In this document: piece by piece, positions 36,267-45,348 of the stretch
Layout of the letters: every line of letters starts with the position of its first letter
Numbering within the stretch: the first letter of the stretch is position 1
Assembly (NCBI RefSeq): GCF_018130765.1
Contig: NZ_JAFCJZ010000020.1
Span: 100,847 to 164,846 of the forward strand
Reading direction: 5' to 3'
From: Bradyrhizobium iriomotense
GTDB taxonomy: Bacteria; Pseudomonadota; Alphaproteobacteria; Rhizobiales; Xanthobacteraceae
Length of the DNA: 64,000 nucleotides
Translations under genes and position numbers: made by a program
Notes under the pieces: generated by a model
What the model saw: only the letters and a program-made list of their open reading frames with translations
Database searches by the model: none
Told to the model about the DNA's origin: nothing

Positions 36267-36887
36267 TCATTTCGCCCGGGTCAGCGCCAGCCAGATACCG
36301 CCGCCGATCATGAAGCCGCCGGAGATGCGCGACATCATCCGGGTACGACGGGCCGAGAAGAATTTTCGCGCGCGCCCGGCAGCGATGGCGTAGAGCGCGT
36401 CCGTCATCACGGCCGTGACCATGAAGGTTATGCCCAGCAGCGCGACTTGCGGAAAGTGCGGCTGGCTCATGTCCATGAACTGCGGGATGAAGGCGCCGAA
36501 GAACACCAGCACCTTCGGGTTCGACAGCAGCACCAGGAAGCCCTGCAGGAAAAACCCGCCGCGGGGCGGGGCCGGCGGCTCGTCGACATCGACGCCCTCG
36601 ACCGGCGCCCAGATCAGCCTGATGCCGAGCCAGACCAGATAGGCCGCGCCGGCAAAGCGCACCCAGTCGAACCAGTAGCCCATGGTCGCCATCAGCGAGG
36701 TCAGGCCGATCGCGACGATGCCGATGACGATGGCAAGACCGGCTTGCGCGCCGGCAACGTTGGTCAGCGCCGCACGCGTGCCATGGCGCAGCCCATTGGC
36801 GATGACCAGGGTGACGATCGGACCCGGCAGCAATGCCAGCGCAATGCAGGCGGCGACGAAGGCGAGATAGGCTTGCATGGACATCAT
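36267..36887 (-). CDS. LysE/RhtB family amino-acid exporter
   Basis: A 206-residue member of the LysE family, distinct from the copy at 19475. Landmarks: LLPGPIVTLVIANGLRHGTRAAL, YLVWLGIRLIW, and LLSNPKVLVFFGAFIPQF. Six hydrophobic helices are visible. The gene precedes the DUF3592 gene in the same direction (75 bp gap). Substrate cannot be inferred. Confidence 0.9.
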   Translation of the reverse strand: MMSMQAYLAFVAACIALALLPGPIVTLVIANGLRHGTRAALTNVAGAQAGLAIVIGIVAIGLTSLMATMGYWFDWVRFAGAAYLVWLGIRLIWAPVEGVDVDEPPAPPRGGFFLQGFLVLLSNPKVLVFFGAFIPQFMDMSQPHFPQVALLGITFMVTAVMTDALYAIAAGRARKFFSARRTRMMSRISGGFMIGGGIWLALTRAK

Positions 36888-36965
36888 GGGCGGGACTCGG
36901 CTGAGGGTGATTTGGAGGTATTAATGCATGGGAGGGGCGGGAACGGAAGGCTCCTCAATCACAGC

Positions 36966-37066
36966 CGTCATACCCCGCGAAGGCGGGGTATCCAGTACGC
37001 CGCGGCCTCTCCGCATCCCACATTCGTCTCTGGAATACCGGATCCCCCGCCTTCGCGGGGGATGAC
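36966..37066. repeat. dispersed inverted repeat, CGTCATACCCCGCGAAGGCGG family
   Basis: CATACCCCGCGAAGGCGGGGTATCC and CCGGATCCCCCGCCTTCGCGGGGGATGAC are two small hairpins in opposite orientation forming one element. An extra partial unit GCGGGGGATGACAGCGGAG follows at 37078-37096. Confidence 0.8.
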
Positions 37067-37120
37067 AGCGGAGAGCCGCGGGGGATGACAGCGGAGAATG
37101 TGGAAGCGGGCGCACCAACA

Positions 37121-37654
37121 TCACCGACCATCCAATGCTTCGGCCATCCATCGCGTCATCTCCTCCGTTTCCAGAAATACCAGCGCCGCGCTCTGCACGG
37201 CGTTCGCCTCGCCCGCGCCTTGCGCCACTGCGACGAGCAAATCGCAGCGGCGCGACAGCGCGAGGCCGGTAGCGGCGTGGCGGGCGCCATCGGGCATGTC
37301 GAGGTCGTAGAGCCTGATGCGCCCCAGCATGGCGGCGACGCCCACGGCGTGCCCTGGCCCTGCGGGGACAAAGCGCGGACTGATCAGGTCGATGTCGGTA
37401 ACGCGATCGACTTCGTCGTCATCGGCAACACCGGTGTCGCAGTTGCAGAAGCCGCGCTTGGCGCGAATGTAGAGCTCGGCACCATCGCATCCGCCGGCGA
37501 TACAGCGGAACGCCCGGCCCGCGGGCCAGCCGTCGCGGGGAAACGACCACGCGATCTCCCGCCAGCCCCCGGCGCGTGGCATCTCGGAGGCACGCAGGTT
37601 CGATACCGCGCCGAGAGCGATCACCGCCATCAGCATGGTTGCCGCGCGCCGCAT
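37121..37654 (-). CDS. secreted cysteine-rich hypothetical protein
   Basis: A 177-residue protein with an N-terminal signal peptide (TMLMAVIALGAVSNLRA, cleavage near residue 22). The mature part has paired cysteines (RCIAGGCDG and GFCNCDTG) suggesting disulfides in the periplasm. No domain is recognised. The ATG lies two bases after the stop of the LVIVD gene, so the two are likely one operon and may act together. Confidence 0.7.
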   Translation of the reverse strand: MRRAATMLMAVIALGAVSNLRASEMPRAGGWREIAWSFPRDGWPAGRAFRCIAGGCDGAELYIRAKRGFCNCDTGVADDDEVDRVTDIDLISPRFVPAGPGHAVGVAAMLGRIRLYDLDMPDGARHAATGLALSRRCDLLVAVAQGAGEANAVQSAALVFLETEEMTRWMAEALDGR

Positions 37655-37656
37655 CG

Positions 37657-39102
37657 TCAGTTCCTCGGCAGACCGGCCACAGCGCGCGCGGGACCGGTCA
37701 GTTCGAGAATGTGCAAGCCGGTATTGGCGCGGTCGACGATGTAGATGTAGCCGCGATCATCGGTCTCGACATTGTTGGTCTGGATCGCGACCTTGCAGCG
37801 CTCGCCGCCCTCGACGGGAATGCAGCGCTTGTCGGTCGCCGCCGTGATCGCCGGGATGAAATAGCCGACTTCCTTCGGGTGATAGGGATCGCGGATATCG
37901 AGCGCGCGCACGCCGGCATTGAAGAAGGCGATGAAGGCCATCTTCTTGTAATAGACCGACGCCATGCTCTCGTTCGACGAATGCGAGCCGAACCGACCGC
38001 CGCGCTGGCAGAACTGCCCACTCGCCTCCGGCACGGTGTAGCTCGAGATCATCATCGGCCGTGTCTCGGTGGTGACGTCGGCGAACCACACCATCTGCCG
38101 CGCCTCGCCGCATTCGTTCAAAATCGCCTCGTCTACGATCATGACGATGTCGCGCGTCTTGCCGTCCTTGTCCTCGGAAAACTCCGCGACCGGCATGTCG
38201 AGCATCGGGAACGTCGTATGCGCGCCGTTGAAGGCGGACATCGGCATTCGTGAAATCTCGGGAAAGCGGAGATTGTCCGCTGTCGGCTCCTTCGGCCCGG
38301 TCAGGAGCTTCTCGCGATCGACGATCTGCAAAATGCCGCCCTTGTTGGTGCCGTAGCCGAAATAGACGCGGTTGCCGTTCGGCCCGGTCGAGATTGGCCC
38401 GTGCAATTCGGTCGGCACCGCGCCGGTCGAGCCGGGCTCCTGGCCCGGCAGGCCGAAGTCGCGGATCTTCTGCGGATGCGCGGGATCGGAGAGATCATAG
38501 ACCTGCGTCATGCGGCGCGTCCGCCACTCCGGCGCGCCCGAGACCAGAAAGGCGATGCCGGTGTCGCATTCCCACCAGCTCTTGTGCGTGTCCTTCAGGC
38601 CAGCGATGCGCGTGATGAGCACGGGGCTGGCGGGATCGGTGACGTTCCAGATCTCATGCGCCTCGCCGCCGAAGGTGCGCAGCATGTAGACTGCATTCGG
38701 GTCGCCCTTCGGCAAGGTCTTGCCGTCGCAGACCCGCACCATCTGCGCGCCGCCGGATTCATACTTGCCTTCCTGCCCCGGCAGGTGGCGCAGATATTTT
38801 GGACGCGCGGGATCGGTGACGTCGACGATCGAGGTTCCGTTCGGCTCCGCCTGCCCCGTCATCGGATTGACGGGCGCGGGCGCATCGTCGGTGCCGCCGT
38901 GATGGCCGATATAGGCGATCCAGCGATCGCCCTGATGATGGATTGTCGGCTGATAGGCGCTGCGCGCCTGGAGGTCGTTGGTGCCGACCAGCTTCATGTT
39001 GGAAGCTTCCGGCGGCGCGCCGATGGTCTGCTTCTGGGCGTAGGCGACGGTGCTGCAGGCGAAAAGAGCGAGGCCTGCGGCAGTCAAGACGCAACGGAAC
39101 AT
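37657..39102 (-). CDS. secreted LVIVD-repeat beta-propeller protein
   Basis: A 481-residue exported protein. Residues 1-22 are a signal peptide (AAGLALFACSTVAYA). The rest shows repeated LVIVD-type propeller blades (GTSIVDVTDPARPKYL, EIWNVTDPASPVLI, QVYDLSDPAHPQKI, ALDIRDPYHPKEVG). The ATG at 39102 has GGGAGG eight bases upstream. Such proteins are periplasmic or surface propellers of unknown role. It heads a two-gene operon with the cysteine-rich protein. Confidence 0.85.
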   Translation of the reverse strand: MFRCVLTAAGLALFACSTVAYAQKQTIGAPPEASNMKLVGTNDLQARSAYQPTIHHQGDRWIAYIGHHGGTDDAPAPVNPMTGQAEPNGTSIVDVTDPARPKYLRHLPGQEGKYESGGAQMVRVCDGKTLPKGDPNAVYMLRTFGGEAHEIWNVTDPASPVLITRIAGLKDTHKSWWECDTGIAFLVSGAPEWRTRRMTQVYDLSDPAHPQKIRDFGLPGQEPGSTGAVPTELHGPISTGPNGNRVYFGYGTNKGGILQIVDREKLLTGPKEPTADNLRFPEISRMPMSAFNGAHTTFPMLDMPVAEFSEDKDGKTRDIVMIVDEAILNECGEARQMVWFADVTTETRPMMISSYTVPEASGQFCQRGGRFGSHSSNESMASVYYKKMAFIAFFNAGVRALDIRDPYHPKEVGYFIPAITAATDKRCIPVEGGERCKVAIQTNNVETDDRGYIYIVDRANTGLHILELTGPARAVAGLPRN

Positions 39103-39181
39103 CAATGTCCTCCCGGAACCAATCTGCGTTGGCTGAGATGAAAGGCTAACACGGCCGATCCTGCGGCCCAAAGACACCATC

Positions 39182-39211
39182 TTGACATGCAACCATTTGG
39201 TTGCCTATTAT
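39182..39211 (+). promoter_or_regulatory. promoter with ArsR operator in the spacer; predicted leaderless start
   Basis: TTGACA (39182-39187), an 18-bp spacer, and TATTAT (39206-39211). A perfect inverted repeat GCAACCATTTGGTTGC (39189-39204) fills the spacer. The predicted transcription start is about 39218-39219, which is the A of the ATG or one base before it. Confidence 0.8.
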
Positions 39212-39218
39212 CGCTGCC

Positions 39219-39533
39219 ATGGATGAGGTCTTCAAAGCGCTCGCCGACGCGTCACGACGCTCGCTTTTGGACAGGCTTCACGCCAGGAACGGCCAGACGC
39301 TGAACGAGCTTTGCGAAGGCCTCACGATGACGCGGCAGGCCGTCACAAAACACCTTGTCATTCTCGAAGAGGCCAACCTCGTCACGACCATCAGACATGG
39401 TCGCGAGAAGCTGCATTACCTCAATCCGGTGCCGATCCATCAGATCGGCGAGCGCTGGATCAGGAAGTTCGAGCGCGACAAGCTCGTCGCGCTCAGCGAG
39501 TTGAAACGCCAGTTGGAGAAGCGCGATGAGTAA
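39219..39533 (+). CDS. ArsR-family winged-helix repressor
   Basis: A 104-residue regulator: MDEVFKALADASRRSLLDRL is the conserved first helix, and the recognition helix is LTMTRQAVTKHLVILEEANL. There is no Cys metal site, which fits the non-metal ArsR group that pairs with SRPBCC genes. The ATG at 39219 is set by the promoter geometry; an in-frame ATG at 39201 lies inside the operator. It overlaps the next gene by 8 bp and probably represses the whole operon through the palindrome. Confidence 0.92.
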   Translation: MDEVFKALADASRRSLLDRLHARNGQTLNELCEGLTMTRQAVTKHLVILEEANLVTTIRHGREKLHYLNPVPIHQIGERWIRKFERDKLVALSELKRQLEKRDE

Positions 39534-39996
39534 GCCGCAATTCGTCTATGTGAGCTATATCGAGACCACTCCGGAGAAACTGTGGGAGGCGCTGACGTCG
39601 AGCGCGTTCACCAGGCAATACTGGTTCGGCGCCGAGGTCCGCTCAGACTGGAAGGTCGGTTCGCCCTTTGCGCTCCTGCTCGACGGCGAGGTCACCGATT
39701 CCGGCGAGATTCTGGAGGCCGATCCGCCGCGGCGCCTGTCCTACAGCTTCAAGCACCACAAGTTCGAAGAGCTTCGGGGCGAGCCGATCTCACGCGTCGT
39801 CTTCACCATCGAACCGTTCGGCTCGCTCGTGCGTTTGACCGTGCTGCATGACGGCTTCGTCGAGGGCGGCAAATATCTCGGCGCCGTCTCCAACGGCTGG
39901 CCGGCGATCCTGTCCCAGCTCAAGAGCCTGCTCGAGACCGGCAAGCTGCTCGGCATTCCGCGCGCAGCCCTGAACAAGGGATTCGATGCAAAATGA
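39526..39996 (+). CDS. SRPBCC/AHSA1 domain protein (first of two)
   Basis: A 156-residue START-like lipid/ligand-binding fold of the AHSA1 type: VYVSYIETTPEKLWEALTS at the N-terminus, QYWFGAEVRSDWKVG, then a long C-terminal helix (GWPAILSQLKSLLETG). It overlaps the ArsR gene start-to-stop and overlaps the next SRPBCC gene by 4 bp (ATGA), so all three are translationally coupled. Confidence 0.9.
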   Translation: MSKPQFVYVSYIETTPEKLWEALTSSAFTRQYWFGAEVRSDWKVGSPFALLLDGEVTDSGEILEADPPRRLSYSFKHHKFEELRGEPISRVVFTIEPFGSLVRLTVLHDGFVEGGKYLGAVSNGWPAILSQLKSLLETGKLLGIPRAALNKGFDAK

Positions 39997-40505
39997 ACCT
40001 CGATCAATTCAAGCCGCTCACGGTCTACACCATCTACATCGCCTCCACGCCTGAGAAGGTGTGGGAGGCGCTGACCTCGGCGGAGTTCAGCAAGCAGTAT
40101 TTCTTCGGCAATGCCGTGGAAGTCGAGCCGCGGCTTGGCGGCGCGTTCATCGTGCGCACGCCTGACGGCGCGCTGCACATCAGCGGCGAGGTTCTCGCAT
40201 ATGACCCGCCGCGAAAGCTCTCCGTCACCTTCAACGTCAACTGGCCGGAGCTGATCGAAAAGCTCGGCCCGACGCTCGTGACCTATGAGATCGAACAGGC
40301 CGGCGATGCGGTCCGTCTCACCATGAGCGAAGGCCATGACCGGCCGCTCAGCGACGATATCCTTGCAGGTGGCCGGCAGGGTTGGCCGGCGATCCTCTCC
40401 AGCCTCAAGAGCGTGCTCGAGACCGGCAAGCCGCTGGTGGTGAAAATGGGTCCGCCGCAGCGGATGCTGGATGCGCTGAAGGCGATGGGGATCAAGACGC
40501 CGTAG
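39993..40505 (+). CDS. SRPBCC/AHSA1 domain protein (second of two)
   Basis: A 170-residue paralogue of the previous gene (IYIASTPEKVWEALTSAEFSKQYFFG, and GWPAILSSLKSVLETGKPL). The tandem copy suggests heterodimer or divergent ligands. The ligand is unknown. Confidence 0.9.
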   Translation: MNLDQFKPLTVYTIYIASTPEKVWEALTSAEFSKQYFFGNAVEVEPRLGGAFIVRTPDGALHISGEVLAYDPPRKLSVTFNVNWPELIEKLGPTLVTYEIEQAGDAVRLTMSEGHDRPLSDDILAGGRQGWPAILSSLKSVLETGKPLVVKMGPPQRMLDALKAMGIKTP

Positions 40506-40533
40506 GTGCGGCAATCAACACTGTCGCTATGGC

Positions 40534-40692
40534 CTCTTCCCCTCTCCCCTTGTGGGAGAGGGTGGCTCGCCGCGAAAGCGGCGAGACGGGTGAGGGGTCT
40601 CTCTCCACGCGCGCCCCTCTCGCATTAGTCCCCGCGGATAGAACCCCTCATCCGGCGCTTCGCGCCACCTTCTCCCACAAGGGGAGAAGGAA
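40534..40692. repeat. dispersed CCCCTCTCCCCTTGTGGGAGAGG-type repeat, copy 4
   Basis: Left arm CTCCCCTTGTGGGAGAGGG and right arm CCTTCTCCCACAAGGGGAG are complementary; the middle has GCTCGCCGCGAAAGCGGCGAG. Closely similar to 48285-48428. Confidence 0.8.
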
Positions 40693-40707
40693 GAAAGGCA
40701 GCGGACA

Positions 40708-41481
40708 CTATGGCACAGGCGCCACCAGCCGCCGATACAGATGCCACGTCGCGTGCCCGAGCACGGGCAGCGTCACGATCAGGCCGAGAAAGTACGGCAG
40801 CGCCGAGACGATCAGCAGCATCACGATCACAGCGGCCCAGCCGATCATCGGCAGCGGGCTCGTCACCACCGCACGCACGCTCGTCACCATCGCCGTGACG
40901 AAATCGACCTCGCGATCGAGCAGCAGCGGAAACGACACCACGGTCAGCGAGAACAGGATCAGCGACAGCACGGCGCCGACCGCGTTGCCGATGGCGAGGA
41001 ACAGCAGGCCTTCGTTGGTCGTTAGTACCACCGTCATGAATTCCTGCAGGCTCGAAAACGACGCATGCAGGCCGAGCAGCAGCGCGATCAAGAGCCGCAC
41101 CTGGTACATCCAGATCACGAACATGAACAGCGTGACGAAGGCCATCCATCCGATTTCGCTGCGCGAGCGCACCGCCGACCAGATTGCACCGAACGACACC
41201 GGCTCGCCGCGTTCGCGGCGGCGGCTGACTTCATAGAGACCGATCGCCACGAACGGGCCGATCAGCGCGAAACCGGCAGCCAGGGGATAGACCAGATAGA
41301 CCATGCCGAAGGCGGTGAGGCAGAGCATGATGGCGATGCCGCCGGCGGCGTAGAGCGCGCCGAAGCAAAGCCCGTAGAGCGGCAGCGCCTGGAAGTCGCG
41401 CAGGCCCTCGACCAGCGCCTCGGCGATGTCGGTGGCCACGACGGGACGCACCACCGGATCGACCTTGCCCGAGATGGACAT
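40708..41481 (-). CDS. DUF2189 multi-helix membrane protein
   Basis: A 257-residue protein with a conserved N-terminal helix (IAEALVEGLRDFQALPLYGL) and about six membrane helices. This is the DUF2189 layout (integral membrane protein of unknown function). The ATG at 41481 is supported by GAGGAGG upstream (plus-strand cctcctc at 41488-41494). Confidence 0.85.
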   Translation of the reverse strand: MSISGKVDPVVRPVVATDIAEALVEGLRDFQALPLYGLCFGALYAAGGIAIMLCLTAFGMVYLVYPLAAGFALIGPFVAIGLYEVSRRRERGEPVSFGAIWSAVRSRSEIGWMAFVTLFMFVIWMYQVRLLIALLLGLHASFSSLQEFMTVVLTTNEGLLFLAIGNAVGAVLSLILFSLTVVSFPLLLDREVDFVTAMVTSVRAVVTSPLPMIGWAAVIVMLLIVSALPYFLGLIVTLPVLGHATWHLYRRLVAPVP

Positions 41482-41744
41482 CAGCTTCCTCCTCATTTGC
41501 CGGCGCGATCTCCGTCGCACGCGACCTCGATATTAGCGCCCTCCCGCACCGCGCGCACGCGCAAGTTGACCGCGGAACGACGGTATCGCGGTGAGCCGGC
41601 AACGCCGCGTCGCCCACCCGCCAAGCGTGTGCGTCAAAATCTTTCCTCGCTTTTCGGCACCATGCCTATGGACGGAGCGGAGGGCGGTGCCGCAAATTGT
41701 ACCTCCGCCCCCACGCGCGATGACCAGAGCGGACCATTCGACCA

Positions 41745-43976
41745 ATGAGCTTGCGTACCCGGCTACTGATCCTCGTCATCGCGGCCATGCTGGTGCCGGC
41801 GGGCCTCGTCGGCCTGCGCTTCATGCAGAACCGCAGCAGCGACATCAACGCCGCCCTGACCAATCTGGCGGCGGCGGCCGACGAGATTGCAGGCGATCTG
41901 GACGAGAAGATCCAGGGCACCGCGCAGCTTCACTATGGTCTCGCCCGTGCCCGCGACCTCGACACGCGCGACAAGGCGGCGTGCTCGGCGTTTCTGTCGG
42001 AAGTGCGCGAGGAATACCCGCAGTTCACCGGGATATTGACCATCGATCCCGACGGCAGCCTGTTCTGCGACTCGCTGCGGACCAACCGCAGCCTCGATCT
42101 CCGGGACCGCGCCTATTTCAAGCAGGCGCTGGTCTCGAACCGCGTCGTGCTCGAACCGGTGTTCGGCCGGCTGACCGGAATATCGGTGCTCCAGATCGCT
42201 TATCCGGTGCGCTCGGACGCGGGTACGCTGAAGCTGATCCTGCTGGCTTCGTTCAACCTGCGCAAATTCGCGGAGTTTCACCACAAGCGCCTGCTCGCCG
42301 AGAAGGAAGTCCTGCTCGTCGACGGCAAGGGCACGGTTCTGGTTGCTCCCTCGGGCGCAGGCTGGTCCGTGCCCGTCGGCGGGTCGATTGCGGGAACCGA
42401 ACTGTTCCGCTTCGCAGCAACGCCCGACCAGGAGTCCTTCCACGAGCTGACCGATGGCGCGGGCCGCACCCATGTCTGGAGTGTCGCCGCCCGCTCGCCG
42501 TCGACGCGGGATGCCGGTCTCTACATCCTGGTCGGACGGTCCAAGGACGGGCTGGTCTCGGCAGCGAACCGCCGGCTCTATGAGGACCTGGCGATCCTGG
42601 CGGTGGCCTCGCTGCTGCTGCTGGCCGCGGTCTGGATCCTTGCGACCGTAAGCGTCGGGCGCCAGGTCGGACGGCTCGCCGCGATGGCGAAGAATCTCGG
42701 GCGCGGCGATCTCAGCGCGCGCATTCCGCCGCCCCATCCGGAGGGCGAGCTCGGCGGACTGATGACCCTCCTCAACGACACCGCCGAATCGCTGCAGCAG
42801 CAACGCGCCGCCATCGCCGACCTCAACCAGAAGCTCAGCCAATCGCAGAAGATGGAAGCCATGGGCCAGCTCACCGGCGGCGTGGCGCACGATTTCAACA
42901 ATCTCCTGACCGTCATTCTCGGCAATTCGGAGCATCTGGCCGACCAGCTGGCGGGCAACAAGGAATTGCACCGGATCGCCGGCGACATCGCCACCGCCGC
43001 CGAGCGCGGCTCCGACCTGACGCGCAGCCTGCTCGCCTTCGCGCGCAAGCAACCCTTAAGGCCGCTCGACATCGACATCGCCGGCAAGCTGCTCGACATG
43101 GAGCCGTTGCTGCGCAGGTCGCTGGGCGAGCATATCGAGTGCACTTTTTCGCTCGATGCGGATCTGTGGATGACCAGCGTCGATCCCGGCCAGCTGGCGA
43201 CCGCCCTGCTCAACCTCGTGCTCAACGCGCGCGACGCTTTGCCCGAGGGCGGCAAGCTGACGGTCGAGGCGCGCAACACCTCGCTCGGCGAATCCGACCT
43301 CGACGTCAACGGCGAACCGCGGCCGGGCGACTACGTCATGGTGGCCGTGGCCGACACCGGCACCGGCATGACCCCCGAGGTGGCGAGCCGCGCCTTCGAG
43401 CCGTTCTTCACCACCAAGGAGGTCGGCAAGGGCACCGGGCTCGGCCTCAGCATGGTCTACGGCTTCGTGCGACAGTCCGGCGGCCTGGTGCAGATGCAGT
43501 CCGAACCGGGACACGGCAGCGTGGTCAGGCTGTTCTTTCCCCGTCTTGCAACGCCGCCGGCCGAGGATCCGTTACCAGCAGAGCAGATCGCAGCCCCCGA
43601 TGGCAGCGAGACCATTCTCGTCGTCGAGGACGACGACATGGTGCGGGCTTATGTCGAGAACGAACTGAAGGCGCTCGGCTACCGCGTCATCGCGCGCTCG
43701 AACGGTCCCGCGGCGCTGGACTTGTTGCGCCAGCGCGGGGATATCCATTTGCTGTTCACCGACGTCGTGATGCCCGGCGGCATGTTCGGGCCGGAGCTTG
43801 CACGGCAAGCAACGGCGCTGCGGCCCGGGCTCAAGGTGCTCTTCACCTCCGGCTACACCCAGGATCCGGTCAAGACACCCGACGGGGTCGGCGACGCCCG
43901 CATTCTGACAAAGCCGTTCCGGCGCAAGGATCTCGCCGCGATGCTGCGGGCCGCCCTCTCGACGCCGTCGCGATAA
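41745..43976 (+). CDS. hybrid sensor histidine kinase with Cache-like sensor and receiver domain
   Basis: A 743-residue membrane kinase. Order: helix 7-26; a periplasmic Cache-like sensor (about 30-280; FTGILTIDPDGSLFCDS, DRAYFKQAL); helix 281-303; a HAMP-like linker (KNLGRGDLSARI); HisKA with His382 in GGVAHDFNNLLTVI; HATPase (NLVLNARDALPEGG, DTGTGMTPE, GKGTGLGLSMVYGF); and a C-terminal receiver with acidic VVEDDDMV and phosphoacceptor Asp673 (LLFTDVVMPGG). The stop codon abuts the stop of the convergent gene with no spacing. No separate response regulator is adjacent. The signal is unknown. Confidence 0.93.
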   Translation: MSLRTRLLILVIAAMLVPAGLVGLRFMQNRSSDINAALTNLAAAADEIAGDLDEKIQGTAQLHYGLARARDLDTRDKAACSAFLSEVREEYPQFTGILTIDPDGSLFCDSLRTNRSLDLRDRAYFKQALVSNRVVLEPVFGRLTGISVLQIAYPVRSDAGTLKLILLASFNLRKFAEFHHKRLLAEKEVLLVDGKGTVLVAPSGAGWSVPVGGSIAGTELFRFAATPDQESFHELTDGAGRTHVWSVAARSPSTRDAGLYILVGRSKDGLVSAANRRLYEDLAILAVASLLLLAAVWILATVSVGRQVGRLAAMAKNLGRGDLSARIPPPHPEGELGGLMTLLNDTAESLQQQRAAIADLNQKLSQSQKMEAMGQLTGGVAHDFNNLLTVILGNSEHLADQLAGNKELHRIAGDIATAAERGSDLTRSLLAFARKQPLRPLDIDIAGKLLDMEPLLRRSLGEHIECTFSLDADLWMTSVDPGQLATALLNLVLNARDALPEGGKLTVEARNTSLGESDLDVNGEPRPGDYVMVAVADTGTGMTPEVASRAFEPFFTTKEVGKGTGLGLSMVYGFVRQSGGLVQMQSEPGHGSVVRLFFPRLATPPAEDPLPAEQIAAPDGSETILVVEDDDMVRAYVENELKALGYRVIARSNGPAALDLLRQRGDIHLLFTDVVMPGGMFGPELARQATALRPGLKVLFTSGYTQDPVKTPDGVGDARILTKPFRRKDLAAMLRAALSTPSR

Positions 43977-44420
43977 TCAGGACGAGAACGCGAGCTGGAG
44001 CGCCACGCCGAGATTGGCCGCGAACAGCGCCGCATCGATGACGAATATCCGGAGCATCGGGCCCTTCAACACGGGCCAGTAAGCGACCCCGACGCGTCCG
44101 CCGCGCATCAGCACCGGAATGTTGTAGGCGAACTGGCTGAAGTGGCAGGCAGAGAAGAACAGGAACAGCACCAGCTGCGCCTGCAGCGGCTGGAAGAAAA
44201 TCGGACGCGCGGCCAGAAGATAGAACGACAGCAGCCCGATCGGCAGGTTCATCCCGCCGAGGAATGCGACGCTGGCCGCCAGGGTCGGCGCGATCGGATT
44301 GCTACGCTCTTCCCGCGGCAGCAATATCTTCAGCGTGTTGGCTTGCGCGATGCTGAACTGGATGAACGCGCCGACGAACCAGAGCGCGTTGAGAAGCAGA
44401 ACGATATCCAAAAGACGCAT
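43977..44420 (-). CDS. small multi-helix membrane protein
   Basis: A 147-residue hydrophobic protein with four predicted helices (residues 3-25, 45-72, 80-100, 123-145). No family is recognised. It starts three bases before the NTF2-like gene ends, in the same direction, and follows that gene in a probable operon. Confidence 0.75.
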   Translation of the reverse strand: MRLLDIVLLLNALWFVGAFIQFSIAQANTLKILLPREERSNPIAPTLAASVAFLGGMNLPIGLLSFYLLAARPIFFQPLQAQLVLFLFFSACHFSQFAYNIPVLMRGGRVGVAYWPVLKGPMLRIFVIDAALFAANLGVALQLAFSS

Positions 44421-44422
44421 GG

Positions 44423-44791
44423 CTATTTTCCGTAAAAGGCTTCGCTGCGGACCACGCGGCCCGCGTCGTCGAAGTCCATGAATTCGCTGGCGCGCGTGCC
44501 GCCCAATTGCCACCACACCGTCAATCGCGCGATCGTCTCGTCCCAGCTCCAGCTGAGGATCTTCAGGTCGGCGCTTTCGATGTGGCCATAGGCTTGCCGC
44601 CAATAGGTGCGGATGTTCTCCGCGCCGGTGACAACGGGGGAGCCTGTCAGTTCGAGCGCGAGAGGACTGCGCATCTGCGCATCGTCGGCAAAATGCGCGA
44701 CGACCGCGTCGATATCGACCTTGCACCAGCTCGCGCACCATGCCGCGACGAAACGTTCGGCCGCCGCGCGATCCATCTTCCCTGCGCTCAT
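44423..44791 (-). CDS. NTF2-like/SnoaL-type protein
   Basis: A 122-residue protein of the NTF2-like fold: an N-terminal helix (AAERFVAAWCASWCKVDIDAVVAHFADDA), then a curved sheet (IESADLKILSWSWDE, LTVWWQLGG, SEFMDFDDAGRVVRS). This fold hosts small-molecule enzymes or binding proteins; no catalytic residue is diagnostic. GGGAGGG about nine bases upstream supports the ATG at 44791. It lies directly downstream of the MarR-type operator at 44846-44860. Confidence 0.8.
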   Translation of the reverse strand: MSAGKMDRAAAERFVAAWCASWCKVDIDAVVAHFADDAQMRSPLALELTGSPVVTGAENIRTYWRQAYGHIESADLKILSWSWDETIARLTVWWQLGGTRASEFMDFDDAGRVVRSEAFYGK

Positions 44792-44845
44792 GGCAGAGCC
44801 CTCCCTGGCCCGTTGGCCGGGAAAGTGGCAAAGCCGCGCCCTCAT

Positions 44846-44860
44846 GTCAACTATGTTGAC
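44846..44860 (-). promoter_or_regulatory. perfect inverted repeat over a -35 box: probable MarR operator
   Basis: GTCAAC - TAT - GTTGAC, a perfect 6-bp arm palindrome. On the minus strand its TTGACA (44850-44845) is a consensus -35 for the NTF2/membrane operon; a weak CACTTT lies 17 bp downstream. The MarR gene is immediately upstream, so repression by that protein is the simple reading. Confidence 0.65.
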
Positions 44861-44871
44861 TTGAGAAGCCG

Positions 44872-45339
44872 TCAGTTGTTGTCGGCGATCGCCTCCATGA
44901 CGGCCATCCAGGCCGCCGTGCCCGACGCCCCGGCGCGCTCGAACGCCTGACGCATCACCTTGCGCTCGTGGTCCGACGCCCTTTGCTCGATGCGTTGCCC
45001 CGCGGCCGTCAGGCGCAACAGCTTTGAGCGATGCTGTTCGGGTGCGCGCTTCGACGTCAGCAGCTTGCGCTCCAGCAGCAAATTGAGCGGCCGGTTCAGG
45101 GCCTGCTTGGAAATGCCGAGGATCTCGATCAGCGCGCCGATCGCGATGTCGGGCCGGCGCGCCACGACGTAGAGGATACGATGGTGCGGGCGCGACAGCC
45201 CCTGCTTCGCGAGATAGTCGTCGGCCTCCAGCGTCATCCCGCGCCAGCCGTAATACATCAGCTCCAGCGCCGCATCGAGATCGTGCAGCTTCGCAAGCGA
45301 GGCGCGGTGAAGTCCCGCGGCTTGAGACGTCTTTGCCAT
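44872..45339 (-). CDS. MarR-family transcriptional regulator
   Basis: A 155-residue winged-helix regulator: helix ILYVVARRPDIAIGALIEILG, recognition helix KQALNRPLNLLLERKLL, wing RAPEQHRSKLLRLTAAG. The start codon is nine bases after the stop of the acyl-CoA synthetase gene, so both are in one transcript. A perfect palindrome lies just after its stop. Confidence 0.9.
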   Translation of the reverse strand: MAKTSQAAGLHRASLAKLHDLDAALELMYYGWRGMTLEADDYLAKQGLSRPHHRILYVVARRPDIAIGALIEILGISKQALNRPLNLLLERKLLTSKRAPEQHRSKLLRLTAAGQRIEQRASDHERKVMRQAFERAGASGTAAWMAVMEAIADNN

Positions 45340-45348
45340 TGTAAGAAA

